From CAKSQF01 sp964582375 (lineage in GTDB: Bacteria; Bacillota; Clostridia; Oscillospirales; CAG-272), in assembly GCA_964582375.1 (NCBI GenBank), contig CAZORL010000003.1, positions 22,430-86,429 on the forward strand: 64,000 bases of DNA. The letters run 5' to 3'. The notes beneath the pieces are model-generated. The model was not told the origin of the DNA, made no database searches, and saw only the letters and a list, made by a program, of their open reading frames with translations. Positions 16,946-24,489 of this stretch are shown piece after piece (within the stretch, counting starts at the first letter, position 1; each line of letters starts with the position of its first letter). Position numbers and translations under genes: made by a program.

Positions 16946-17704
16946 ATGAGTGGACTGGTTTCAATAATAATGCCTTCGTATAATACGGGGCGATTTATAA
17001 GCGAAACAATAGAATCGGTATTGGCACAGTCGTATTCAAATTGGGAACTGATCATCGTTGATGACTGTTCGACCGATAATACCGACGAGGTAGTTGGCAG
17101 ATATCTTACTGACAAGCGGATCCGTTACATAAAAAATGATGTTAACAGCGGTGCAGCTGTTTCCAGAAATCGAGCCTTGCAAGAGGCAAGGGGAAGATGG
17201 ATCGCCTTTCTTGACAGCGATGATCTTTGGATGTACGATAAGCTTGAAAAGCAGATAAACTTTATGATCGATACCGACTGTCATTTTTCTTATACAAGAT
17301 ATATTGAGATAGACGAGTCATCGACGCCGAATGGTAAAAGTGTGTCCGGACCCAAACGAATTACCAAACACGGTATGTACAACTACTGTTGGATGGGGTG
17401 TCTGACCGTTATGTATGATGCAGAGATTGTCGGGCTTGTACAGATCGAGGACATAAAGAAGAATAACGACTATGCTATGTGGTTGAAGGTCTGTCAAAAG
17501 GCAGATTGTTATTTGTTCAATGAAACGCTTGCAAAATACAGAAAACGCAGTGGCTCGATAAGCAGTCACGGATACACCAAGCTTATCAGGTGGCACTACA
17601 AGCTCTATCGTGAGGCTGAAAAGAGAAGTGCTTTCACGGCGGCTGTCTTGACTTTTCGCAATCTGTTTTGGGGAGTTTGGAAAAAAATAAGGTATGTTAA
17701 ATGA
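16946..17704 (+). CDS. Family 2 glycosyltransferase
   Basis: A 252-aa cytoplasmic GT-A glycosyltransferase. It opens with VSIIMPSYNTGRFISETIES and has VDDCSTDNT (nucleotide site) and FLDSDDLWM, the DxD metal motif near residue 95. The C terminus ends in a basic stretch without a clear membrane helix. Start ATG 16946 with AAGGATG upstream is preferred over the open frame that extends back to GTG 16871. It probably adds a sugar during assembly of the lipid-linked glycan begun by the sugar transferase at 15397. Confidence 0.88.
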   Translation: MSGLVSIIMPSYNTGRFISETIESVLAQSYSNWELIIVDDCSTDNTDEVVGRYLTDKRIRYIKNDVNSGAAVSRNRALQEARGRWIAFLDSDDLWMYDKLEKQINFMIDTDCHFSYTRYIEIDESSTPNGKSVSGPKRITKHGMYNYCWMGCLTVMYDAEIVGLVQIEDIKKNNDYAMWLKVCQKADCYLFNETLAKYRKRSGSISSHGYTKLIRWHYKLYREAEKRSAFTAAVLTFRNLFWGVWKKIRYVK

Positions 17705-17738
17705 ACGCCGAGATTGGTTGTATTCTTTATTTAACAGA

Positions 17739-17804
17739 CAGTCTGCTCGCGTGATCGAAAAATGCGGCTTTCATTACATCATGTACAGAAGTGAATATAT
17801 GTAA
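17739..17804 (+). pseudogene. C-terminal scrap of a GNAT (RimJ/RimL-like) acetyltransferase
   Basis: Right after the glycosyltransferase a frame reads QSARVIEKCGFHYIMYRSEYM and stops at 17802. The pattern N/Q-x-x-S-x-R-V-I-E-K-x-G-F is the usual C-terminal block of RimJ/RimL-type N-acetyltransferases. No N-terminal part is visible, so this is a remnant. Confidence 0.4.
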
Positions 17805-17806
17805 AA

Positions 17807-17836
17807 AACTACCGACAGACTAAATTGTCGGTAGTT
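17807..17836. terminator. Hairpin terminator downstream of the glycan locus
   Basis: An 11-bp perfect stem (AACTACCGACA / TGTCGGTAGTT, 8-nt loop). The T-run is on the minus-strand side (GTTTTTTAC), so it is strongest leftward, but it likely closes the glycan locus rightward too. Confidence 0.65.
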
Positions 17837-17839
17837 CTG

Positions 17840-18140
17840 TGTATATCGTGTTATTGTTGCACAGGAAATTAATGTCCCTTTGCCGACATCGCTTTTTGTT
17901 GGTAAAATCGCTTCTTTTTACGGTGTTTTTTGCTAAGCATGTCAGCCCCATTTCTTTCACATTAAGAAGAAGTTCAAATGTGCAAAATTACCGATCATCG
18001 ACTTGTTTTTTGAGAAAATCTGCATTATGAAGATTATGATTAAGAAATATCAAAAAACGCATTGTCGATAAATGACAAAAAGTTGATGTAACTATCAAGT
18101 AAAAATGTGTTATCATACGAAAATAAAAAACTTTTCAAAA
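17840..18140. other. AT-rich intergenic stretch without a recognisable gene
   Basis: About 300 bp between the glycan locus and the amino acid importer promoter. No frame has a plausible start and binding site. I see only A/T-rich sequence and a short CTTTT/AAAAG repeat near 18131-18143. Confidence 0.6.
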
Positions 18141-18145
18141 AGTAC

Positions 18146-18174
18146 TTTACAACTTTAGCGTAATGAAGTATAAT
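18146..18174 (+). promoter_or_regulatory. Promoter of the first amino acid importer operon
   Basis: TTTACA (18146-18151) and TATAAT (18169-18174), spacer 17. From the -10 box on, 23 bases are identical to those at 26188-26210 in front of the second importer, and both have exactly 53 bases from the -10 start to the ATG. Confidence 0.75.
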
Positions 18175-18221
18175 ATAGGCACAACAAAAAACTTTTTCTA
18201 AACACGAAAGGAAAAAACATC

Positions 18222-19025
18222 ATGAAAAAAATTATATCGATTCTTCTGCTTATAGCAACACTTTGCACATTCGCCTCTTGTGCGGACAACGGCTCCGACC
18301 TTGATTATATCAAGAAAAAGGGTGAGCTTATCGTAGGCATTACCGATTTCGAACCTATGGACTTCAAGGAAAGTGCCGATGCCGATTGGACAGGCTTTGA
18401 CGCAGAGCTTGCTCGTCTTGTCGGTGAGAAGCTTGGCGTGAAGGTTGTATTCCAAGAGATCAACTGGAAGACCAAGGAGACAGAGCTTGCAGGAAAGACT
18501 ATTGACTGTATTTGGAATGGTCTTACATGGGACAGCGATCGTGCCGCAAATATGAGCATGAGCGACTATTACATGGTTAACAGACAGGTCGTTGTCGTTC
18601 GCGGCGGTGATGAGGCCAAGGTTGCCGATGCCGCATCCGCAAAGATATCGGTTGCTGTTGAGTCGGGATCTGCCGGCGAGGAGATAGTAAACGAAAAGTT
18701 CAAGGCGGCAACGCTTATTGAAAAGGACACGCAGATCGATTCGCTTACCGAGCTTGTTGCAGGCACTGTCGATGCGGCTGTCATCGATTTCACTATGGCA
18801 AACTACCTCATCAATAAAGATGGCTCGGATTTCTCCGGTCTTGTAATAGTTGACGGAGCCGTCGAAGTTGCCGATGAGTATTATTCGATAGCATTCAGAA
18901 AAGGCAGTGATGTCACCGCAGAGGTCAACAAGTATCTTGCTGAACTCAGAGAGAGCGGTAAGATCGCAGCTCTTGCGAAAAAGTACGGTCTTGAGAGTGC
19001 ACTCTACATGGGTGAAACGAAGTGA
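18222..19025 (+). CDS. Amino acid ABC transporter substrate-binding lipoprotein
   Basis: A 267-aa periplasmic-binding-protein type 2 (SBP family 3) receptor. A signal peptide ends in the lipobox-like TFASC, giving a lipid-anchored Cys near residue 20. The binding fold starts with LIVGITDFEPMDF and WTGFDAELARLVGEKLG, and includes WNGLTWDSDRAANM and VESGSAGEE. It captures a polar amino acid (possibly glutamine or cystine-like; the specificity is not readable) and hands it to the permease that overlaps its stop by 4 nt. The first 20 coding bases equal those of the paralogue at 26241. Confidence 0.9.
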   Translation: MKKIISILLLIATLCTFASCADNGSDLDYIKKKGELIVGITDFEPMDFKESADADWTGFDAELARLVGEKLGVKVVFQEINWKTKETELAGKTIDCIWNGLTWDSDRAANMSMSDYYMVNRQVVVVRGGDEAKVADAASAKISVAVESGSAGEEIVNEKFKAATLIEKDTQIDSLTELVAGTVDAAVIDFTMANYLINKDGSDFSGLVIVDGAVEVADEYYSIAFRKGSDVTAEVNKYLAELRESGKIAALAKKYGLESALYMGETK

Positions 19026-19675
19026 GCATTTTTACCGAGGTCTCGTTCTCACTTCTTGAAGGATTCGGAACAACGCTTAAGCTGTTTGTTCTAACTCTTC
19101 TTTTTTCTCTCCCGCTTGGCTTTTTGATGTCTCTTTGCAGTATGTCAAAATGTAAGTGGCTCTCATACATAACAAGGATTTTCATTTGGATAATACGCGG
19201 CACACCGCTAATGCTTCAGATTTTGGTTGTGTTTTTTGCTCCCGGAATTATTTTCGGAACACCGATTTTTTCGGGGCACAGGTTCGAGGCGGCACTGATC
19301 ACATTTGTTATTAACTACTCATGCTACTTCTCCGAGATATACAGAAGCGGAATTCAGAGCATTCCGAGGGGACAATTCGAGGCAGGACTTGTTTTGGGTC
19401 TTGACAAAAAGAAAATTATGAGTAAAATAATAGCAGAGCAGGTTTTCAGACGCATCCTTCCTCCGATGAGCAATGAGATAATTACTTTGGTCAAGGACAC
19501 ATCTCTCGTTCGCGTGATTGCAGTGATCGAGATCATCAAGGCAGCAGAAAAATTTGCCTCAAAAGGACTCATTTGGCCGCTCTTTTACACCGGAGTTTTT
19601 TATCTTGCATTCAGCGGACTTCTCACCCTTCTTTTCGGCGCACTCGAAAAGAAACTCTCATATTACAAAATCTGA
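19022..19675 (+). CDS. Amino acid ABC transporter permease (HisM/GlnP type)
   Basis: A 217-aa membrane subunit with about five helices. It has the conserved family features: GFGTTLKLF at the start, WIIRGTPLMLQ, and the EAA loop (GIQSIPRGQFEAGLVLGLDKKK) that docks on the ATPase. It starts with GTG inside the stop region of the binding protein gene (GTGA overlap), indicating coupled translation. It forms the channel of the importer encoded by 18222-20449. Confidence 0.92.
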   Translation: MSIFTEVSFSLLEGFGTTLKLFVLTLLFSLPLGFLMSLCSMSKCKWLSYITRIFIWIIRGTPLMLQILVVFFAPGIIFGTPIFSGHRFEAALITFVINYSCYFSEIYRSGIQSIPRGQFEAGLVLGLDKKKIMSKIIAEQVFRRILPPMSNEIITLVKDTSLVRVIAVIEIIKAAEKFASKGLIWPLFYTGVFYLAFSGLLTLLFGALEKKLSYYKI

Positions 19676-19690
19676 TCGGGGGATATTGCA

Positions 19691-20449
19691 ATGTCATTCT
19701 TGAAGGTCGAAGCACTTTCAAAAAGTTACGGAAAAAGTGAGGTTCTGCACGGAATCGATTTTGAGCTTAATAAGGGCGAGCTGCTCTCGATTATTGGCTC
19801 GTCCGGCGGTGGCAAAACGACCCTTCTGCGTTGCCTGAATTTTTTGGAGATACCCGAGCACGGCAAGATCTCGGTCGGGGGCGAGCTTATCTTTGACGGC
19901 GATCAAAAAGCATTTTGCACCGAAAAAAAGATTGCTGAGAGCCGACTTCACTTCGGACTTGTCTTTCAATCGTTTAATCTCTTTCCGCAGTATACGCTTT
20001 TTGAAAATGTGACGCTTGCTCCGCGACTTCTCAAAAAAACGAGTGTCGGTGAGATAAACGAGATCGCAGAAAAGCTTATATCCGATGTCGGGCTTTACGA
20101 TAAAAAGGATCTCTATCCCTATCAGCTCTCAGGCGGTCAACAACAGCGCGCCGCTATCGCACGCGCGCTTGCCATGTCTCCGGATATTCTCTGCTTTGAC
20201 GAGCCGACAAGTGCGCTTGACCCCGAGCTTACGGGCGAGGTACTTCGAGTCATAAGCTCACTTCGAGATGACGGATGTACGATGATCGTCGTTACACATG
20301 AAATGACATTTGCCAAAAAGGTGTCGGACAGGCTGATATTTATTGAGGACGGCAAAGTCGCCGATGCAGGAGATCCGATGCACATTTTCGGCGATGACGC
20401 AAGCGACTCAACCAAAAGGTTTATTTCGGGCTTTTCCGAGATGATCTAA
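19691..20449 (+). CDS. Amino acid ABC transporter ATP-binding protein (GlnQ type)
   Basis: A 252-aa ATPase with Walker A (GSSGGGKTT), Q-loop (VFQSFNLFPQ), signature LSGGQQQRAAIARAL, Walker B (ILCFDEPTSALDPE) and H-loop (VVTHEM). The length is slightly above the family norm because of a short insertion after residue 70 (DGDQKAFCTEKK). It starts 15 bp after the permease with GGGGGAT upstream and completes a full binding protein-permease-ATPase importer. Confidence 0.93.
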   Translation: MSFLKVEALSKSYGKSEVLHGIDFELNKGELLSIIGSSGGGKTTLLRCLNFLEIPEHGKISVGGELIFDGDQKAFCTEKKIAESRLHFGLVFQSFNLFPQYTLFENVTLAPRLLKKTSVGEINEIAEKLISDVGLYDKKDLYPYQLSGGQQQRAAIARALAMSPDILCFDEPTSALDPELTGEVLRVISSLRDDGCTMIVVTHEMTFAKKVSDRLIFIEDGKVADAGDPMHIFGDDASDSTKRFISGFSEMI

Positions 20450-20480
20450 TACTTTTGAGTAAATAGTGTTAAAATTCCAT

Positions 20481-20525
20481 AGTTTTCGGGCGTATTTTGC
20501 AATTTTTGCGATGCGCCCGAAAACT
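20481..20525. terminator. Long hairpin after the first importer operon
   Basis: A 12-bp perfect stem (AGTTTTCGGGCG / CGCCCGAAAACT) with a 21-nt loop that can fold further. No T-run follows on either strand, so it could be a weak terminator, an RNA stability element or a DNA site. Confidence 0.5.
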
Positions 20526-20569
20526 GCGGTTAAAAATAAAAAAATAATCAGAAAGATTGAGGAAAAAAT

Positions 20570-20875
20570 GTGAAAAAAGAGATCACCGAGGAAATGCTCG
20601 ACGAGTTTTATGAGTTGATACTGTCAATAGAATCGAAAGAGGATTGCAAAAATCTGTTTGACGATCTTTGTACAATCAAAGAGGTCGAGCAGATGGCACA
20701 GCGAATTCGCGCCGCCAAGCTTTTGATGGAAGGAATGACCTATAATCAGGTCATTGATGAGACCGATATCTCGTCAGCAACGCTCAGCAGAGTTTCGAGA
20801 TGCGTAAGATACGGAAAAGGATATGTTACGGTAATGAAAGCAGATGGAAATGACGAAAATGACAAGAACGACTGA
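20570..20875 (+). CDS. TrpR-like protein YerC/YecD family
   Basis: A 101-aa helix-turn-helix protein of the YerC/YecD family related to the Trp repressor. It has the family pattern EEMLDEFYELILSIESKEDC, FDDLCTIKEVEQMAQRIRAAKLL and the HTH YNQVIDETDISSATLSRVSRC, which keeps the D/E-I-S-x-A-T-x-S-R-V recognition helix. It starts with GTG 20570, 10 nt after GAGGAA. It overlaps the following MFS gene, so the two are co-expressed. In other Firmicutes its ligand and target are not settled. Confidence 0.88.
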   Translation: MKKEITEEMLDEFYELILSIESKEDCKNLFDDLCTIKEVEQMAQRIRAAKLLMEGMTYNQVIDETDISSATLSRVSRCVRYGKGYVTVMKADGNDENDKND

Positions 20876-22133
20876 ACCTGATCTGCGCAGATCAAAACAC
20901 GCAAAGAGGCTTTTCCTGCTTTGTTGGCTTGCATACGCCGCCTCGTATGTGACGAAGCTTTGCTTTTCGATCTGTATGAACGGAATGATATCTAACGGAC
21001 TTTTCGATGAGGCTTTCGGCGGTGCGATAGGTACGGCTCTTTTTGCAAGCTATGGTGTCGGTCAGCTCGTAAACGGTTGGCTCGGAGATAAGTTATCGCC
21101 GAAATATATGATAGGCGTTGGTCTTTCGATCGCATCGGCGATGGATATTCTCATGGCACTTGCGACAAATAAATATATTTTGCTTGCCGTATGGTGCGTC
21201 GAGGGCGTCGGATGTTCCATGCTTTGGGCACCTATCCTTCGTTGTATTTCCGAATATCTCCCACAGAAAGAGCGTGATGCGGCAGGGACATGGATCTCTG
21301 CGACGATTCCCGTGGGTACGATCGTTTCCTACATGGTCGGCGGCATTTTCCTTGATCGTCTCGGTTACCGTGCGGTGTTTACGGTATCGGGACTTATAGG
21401 CGCGACTTTTGTTATAATCTGGGTATTCGGCATGCACTCGCTCGGCGATTATTTCACATCTTTCAAAAAAGAAAGCGTTTCGGACAATGTACGAGATGTC
21501 GGTGTCATCCGTGTTTGTGATCTTGTGAGACTTGTTATCACAAGCGGTGCTGTAATGGCGATCGTTTGCATTTTTTTCAACGGCATCCTCAAAGACGGAG
21601 TTACGCTGTGGCTGCCAACATATCTTTCCGAGACATTCCATCTTTCCGATTCAACTGCATCATGGCTTATGAATATAATCCCGATAATCAACCTCGCAGG
21701 TGCGTTTGTTGCTGTACAGATCAACAAACGCATAACCAAAAACGAATTTTTGACCGTATCGCTCATGTTTGCCGTGTCACTTGTCGGAATTTTGGGGCTG
21801 TACTTTTTCGGCAGATACAATGTTATTCTCGCAGTCGTACTCATGTCGCTTTCGACATCATCCATGCTCGGCGCAAATACGATGCTCCTCACCTTTATCC
21901 CGATGATTTTTGCCAAAGTCGGCAGAGCATCTGCATTTACGGGATTTCTCGATGCTGTGTCATACCTGTCATCCGCAGTTTCTGCGGCGGCTATCGGTCT
22001 GATCGCGGGTGCACTCGGATGGAACACGACAGTAATTGTGTGGGCAGCTATCGCTTTTGGGGGAGCTTTCTTCTCGACGATCATTTTTCCGAGATGGAAA
22101 AAAGGTCGTGCCGATATTGAACGAATAGAATGA
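20844..22133 (+). CDS. MFS transporter, OPA-like (GlpT/UhpT branch)
   Basis: A membrane transporter of up to 429 aa with 12 predicted helices. The first half has YAASYVTKLCFS, GVGQLVNGWLGDKLSPKYMI (the MFS loop 2-3 motif) and a WAPILRCISEYLPQKERDAAG segment typical of the organophosphate:phosphate antiporter branch. The substrate is unknown, with phosphorylated metabolites plausible. Start is uncertain among ATG 20844, 20850 and 20859, all inside the upstream regulator gene. The overlap suggests that the TrpR-like protein and the transporter respond to a common signal. Confidence 0.8.
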   Translation: MEMTKMTRTTEPDLRRSKHAKRLFLLCWLAYAASYVTKLCFSICMNGMISNGLFDEAFGGAIGTALFASYGVGQLVNGWLGDKLSPKYMIGVGLSIASAMDILMALATNKYILLAVWCVEGVGCSMLWAPILRCISEYLPQKERDAAGTWISATIPVGTIVSYMVGGIFLDRLGYRAVFTVSGLIGATFVIIWVFGMHSLGDYFTSFKKESVSDNVRDVGVIRVCDLVRLVITSGAVMAIVCIFFNGILKDGVTLWLPTYLSETFHLSDSTASWLMNIIPIINLAGAFVAVQINKRITKNEFLTVSLMFAVSLVGILGLYFFGRYNVILAVVLMSLSTSSMLGANTMLLTFIPMIFAKVGRASAFTGFLDAVSYLSSAVSAAAIGLIAGALGWNTTVIVWAAIAFGGAFFSTIIFPRWKKGRADIERIE

Positions 22134-22190
22134 CCACCCTGAACTTTTTCGATATGTCAAGATATTTTTCGATTTTTTTTGAAAAAAATC

Positions 22191-22219
22191 TTGACAATAA
22201 CTTACAGTTGTGATATAAT
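22191..22219 (+). promoter_or_regulatory. Sigma-A promoter upstream of glnN
   Basis: TTGACA (22191-22196) and TATAAT (22214-22219) with a 17-bp spacer; transcript start expected near 22226. Confidence 0.85.
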
Positions 22220-22232
22220 CGCAGATATAAAA

Positions 22233-22272
22233 GCGACAGCGGTTATCTGCGGGTGCCGTGTCGCATTTTTTT
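22233..22272 (+). terminator. Leader terminator (attenuator) before glnN
   Basis: Stem GCGACA-g-CGG / CCG-TGTCGC with a 13-nt loop, followed by T7 (22266-22272). It begins only ~8 nt after the expected transcript start, so most transcripts would end at ~45 nt unless termination is prevented. A second promoter-like TATAAT at 22292-22297 has a poor -35. Confidence 0.65.
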
Positions 22273-22304
22273 CCATTAACGGCGTATATCATATAATATA
22301 ATGC

Positions 22305-22330
22305 TCGGTATAAGCTGATTTTTATGCCGA
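22305..22330 (+). other. Second leader hairpin in front of glnN
   Basis: TCGGTATAA (22305-22313) pairs with TTATGCCGA (22322-22330) over 9 bp including one G-U. It ends about 30 nt before the ribosome binding site. Role unknown. Confidence 0.4.
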
Positions 22331-22376
22331 TACTGCCGTTTGTCGGAGTTATAAAATAACGAGGAGAAAGCAACTT

Positions 22377-24470
22377 ATGACATCAACAGCTGCTATTTTC
22401 GGGTCAATGGTCTTTGACGACGATACCATGGAGGCAAGGCTTCCGAAGGATACGTACAGACTTCTTCAAAAAACCATAAAAGAAGGCAAACACCTTGATC
22501 TGAGCGTCGCAAATGTCGTCGCAAACGCAATGAAAGACTGGGCGATCGAAAAAGGCGCGACCCACTATACGCATTGGTTTCAGCCGATGACGGGAATAAC
22601 CGCCGAAAAGCACGATAGCTTTATCGCACCGAGAAACGGCGGCAAGGTCATTCTTGAGTTTTCGGGCAAAGAGCTTATCAGAGGCGAGCCTGATGCATCA
22701 TCCTTCCCGTCGGGAGGACTTCGTGCAACATTTGAGGCTCGCGGTTATACAGCCTGGGATGCTACCTCCTATGCTTTTATTAAAGACGGTGTTCTTTGCA
22801 TTCCCACGGTGTTTTGCTCGTACGGTGGAGAGGCACTTGATCAAAAGACGGCTCTCCTGCGTTCTATGGAGCTGATCGGAAAACAGGCACTTCGCGTACT
22901 CAAACTTTTCGGTCACAATGACGTAAAATCGGTCAAAACGACAGTTGGACCCGAACAGGAGTATTTTCTTATTGATAAGGAACTTTACGACAAACGCCCC
23001 GATCTGGTCTACACCGGAAGAACGTTGTTCGGAGCGCGTTCGCCAAAAGGTCAAGAACTTGATGATCACTATTTCGGCGCAATAAAGCCGAGAATATTGG
23101 CGTTCATGAAGGAACTTGATGAGGAACTTTGGAAACTCGGCGTGCTCGCAAAAACAGAGCATAACGAGGCAGCCCCTGCTCAGCACGAGATGGCACCGAT
23201 CTTTACAACGACCAACATCGCCGCCGATCATAATCAGCTTGCGATGGAACTTATGCAGAAGGTCGCCAAAAAACACGGAATGGTCTGTCTGCTTCATGAA
23301 AAACCGTTCGCGGGCGTCAATGGTAGCGGTAAGCATAATAACTGGTCAATGTCAACCGATACGGGCATAAATTTGCTTGATCCGGGCGACACACCCTATG
23401 ATAATGCACAGTTTTTGCTCTTTTTGTCCGCTGTGCTGAAAGCAGTTGACGAATACCAAGATCTGCTCCGCATTTCTGTCGCAAGCGCAGGAAACGACCA
23501 CCGTCTCGGCTCAAACGAAGCGCCCCCCGCTATCGTTTCAATGTTTATAGGAACAGATCTCGAGGAGGTCCTTGATGCCATCGAAAAAGGTGTCCACTAT
23601 GACGCAAAAGAGCAGACTCTCATGCGTATCGGCGTCCACACCTTGCCAAAATTCCCCAAAGATACGACCGATCGAAACAGAACAAGCCCCTTTGCTTTTA
23701 CGGGTAATAAGTTCGAGTTCCGTATGCTTGGGTCGTCCGCATCGATATCATTTACAAATACCGTAATCAACACGATCGTTGCCGAGGAGCTGAGGCAATT
23801 TGCTGATGAGCTTGAGAATGCCGATAATTTCGAGGCATCGCTTCATGAACTCATAAAACGAACTGTCACTGATCATAAACGCATCATTTTCAACGGAGAC
23901 GGATATGACGATGCTTGGGTAAAAGAGGCATCGCGCAGAGGTCTTCATAATCTCCCGACGACTCCCGACGCCATCTCGCATATGCTTGACGACAGAAATG
24001 TCGAGCTTTTTGCCAAAAATAAAGTATTCACAAAAACCGAACTTACATCAAGGCGAGATATCGCATTCGAGAATTATTGCAAGATAATTCACATTGAGGC
24101 ACTGACAATGATCGATATGGCAAGAAACGATATTTTGCCCGCCGTCAGCAAGTATTCGGCTGAAATTGCACGAAATGCTCGCGAAAAGCTTGAATTCTTG
24201 CCGAATTTTGATTGTTTGTATGAAAGAGAAACTCTTGAAAAGCTCTCCGAGCTTTCGTCGAGGGCGTACAAAGTTCTCAAACAGCTCGAGACCGATCTCG
24301 AGGACGCAAACTCGGTCGATGATTTCGGTGAGCTTGCGATGATATATAAGGATAAGATCTGCGTCGATATGGACGCTCTTCGCGAACCCATTGACGAGAT
24401 CGAACTGCTTTCATCGAGTGAGTATCGTCCATATCCTTCGTATGGCGAGCTTCTTTTCGGAATTAGATGA
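22377..24470 (+). CDS. glnN: Glutamine synthetase type III
   Basis: A 697-aa enzyme making glutamine from glutamate, ammonia and ATP, the main ammonium-assimilation step. The length and motifs are those of the GSIII class, not the 450-aa GSI: HWFQPMTG near residue 65, PEQEYFLIDKE near 197, EHNEAAPAQHEMAPIF, the substrate site NGSGKHNNWSM, GSNEAPPAIVSMFIG and RNRTSPFAFTGNKFEFR. Start ATG 22377 follows GAGGAGAAAG. It has its own promoter with an attenuator-like leader and sits directly before guaA, which consumes glutamine; the importers on both sides fit a nitrogen block. Confidence 0.96.
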   Translation: MTSTAAIFGSMVFDDDTMEARLPKDTYRLLQKTIKEGKHLDLSVANVVANAMKDWAIEKGATHYTHWFQPMTGITAEKHDSFIAPRNGGKVILEFSGKELIRGEPDASSFPSGGLRATFEARGYTAWDATSYAFIKDGVLCIPTVFCSYGGEALDQKTALLRSMELIGKQALRVLKLFGHNDVKSVKTTVGPEQEYFLIDKELYDKRPDLVYTGRTLFGARSPKGQELDDHYFGAIKPRILAFMKELDEELWKLGVLAKTEHNEAAPAQHEMAPIFTTTNIAADHNQLAMELMQKVAKKHGMVCLLHEKPFAGVNGSGKHNNWSMSTDTGINLLDPGDTPYDNAQFLLFLSAVLKAVDEYQDLLRISVASAGNDHRLGSNEAPPAIVSMFIGTDLEEVLDAIEKGVHYDAKEQTLMRIGVHTLPKFPKDTTDRNRTSPFAFTGNKFEFRMLGSSASISFTNTVINTIVAEELRQFADELENADNFEASLHELIKRTVTDHKRIIFNGDGYDDAWVKEASRRGLHNLPTTPDAISHMLDDRNVELFAKNKVFTKTELTSRRDIAFENYCKIIHIEALTMIDMARNDILPAVSKYSAEIARNAREKLEFLPNFDCLYERETLEKLSELSSRAYKVLKQLETDLEDANSVDDFGELAMIYKDKICVDMDALREPIDEIELLSSSEYRPYPSYGELLFGIR

Positions 24471-24489
24471 TCAATACAGAGGAAATAAT

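Noticed and set aside
18050..18120. TTGATG...TATCAT as a second promoter for the first importer
   Set aside because: Spacing and matches are poor compared with the TTTACA/TATAAT pair downstream.
22221..22250. GCAGATA / TATCTGC pairing as an antiterminator for the glnN leader
   Set aside because: The left arm lies before the expected transcript start (~22226), so it would not be in the RNA.
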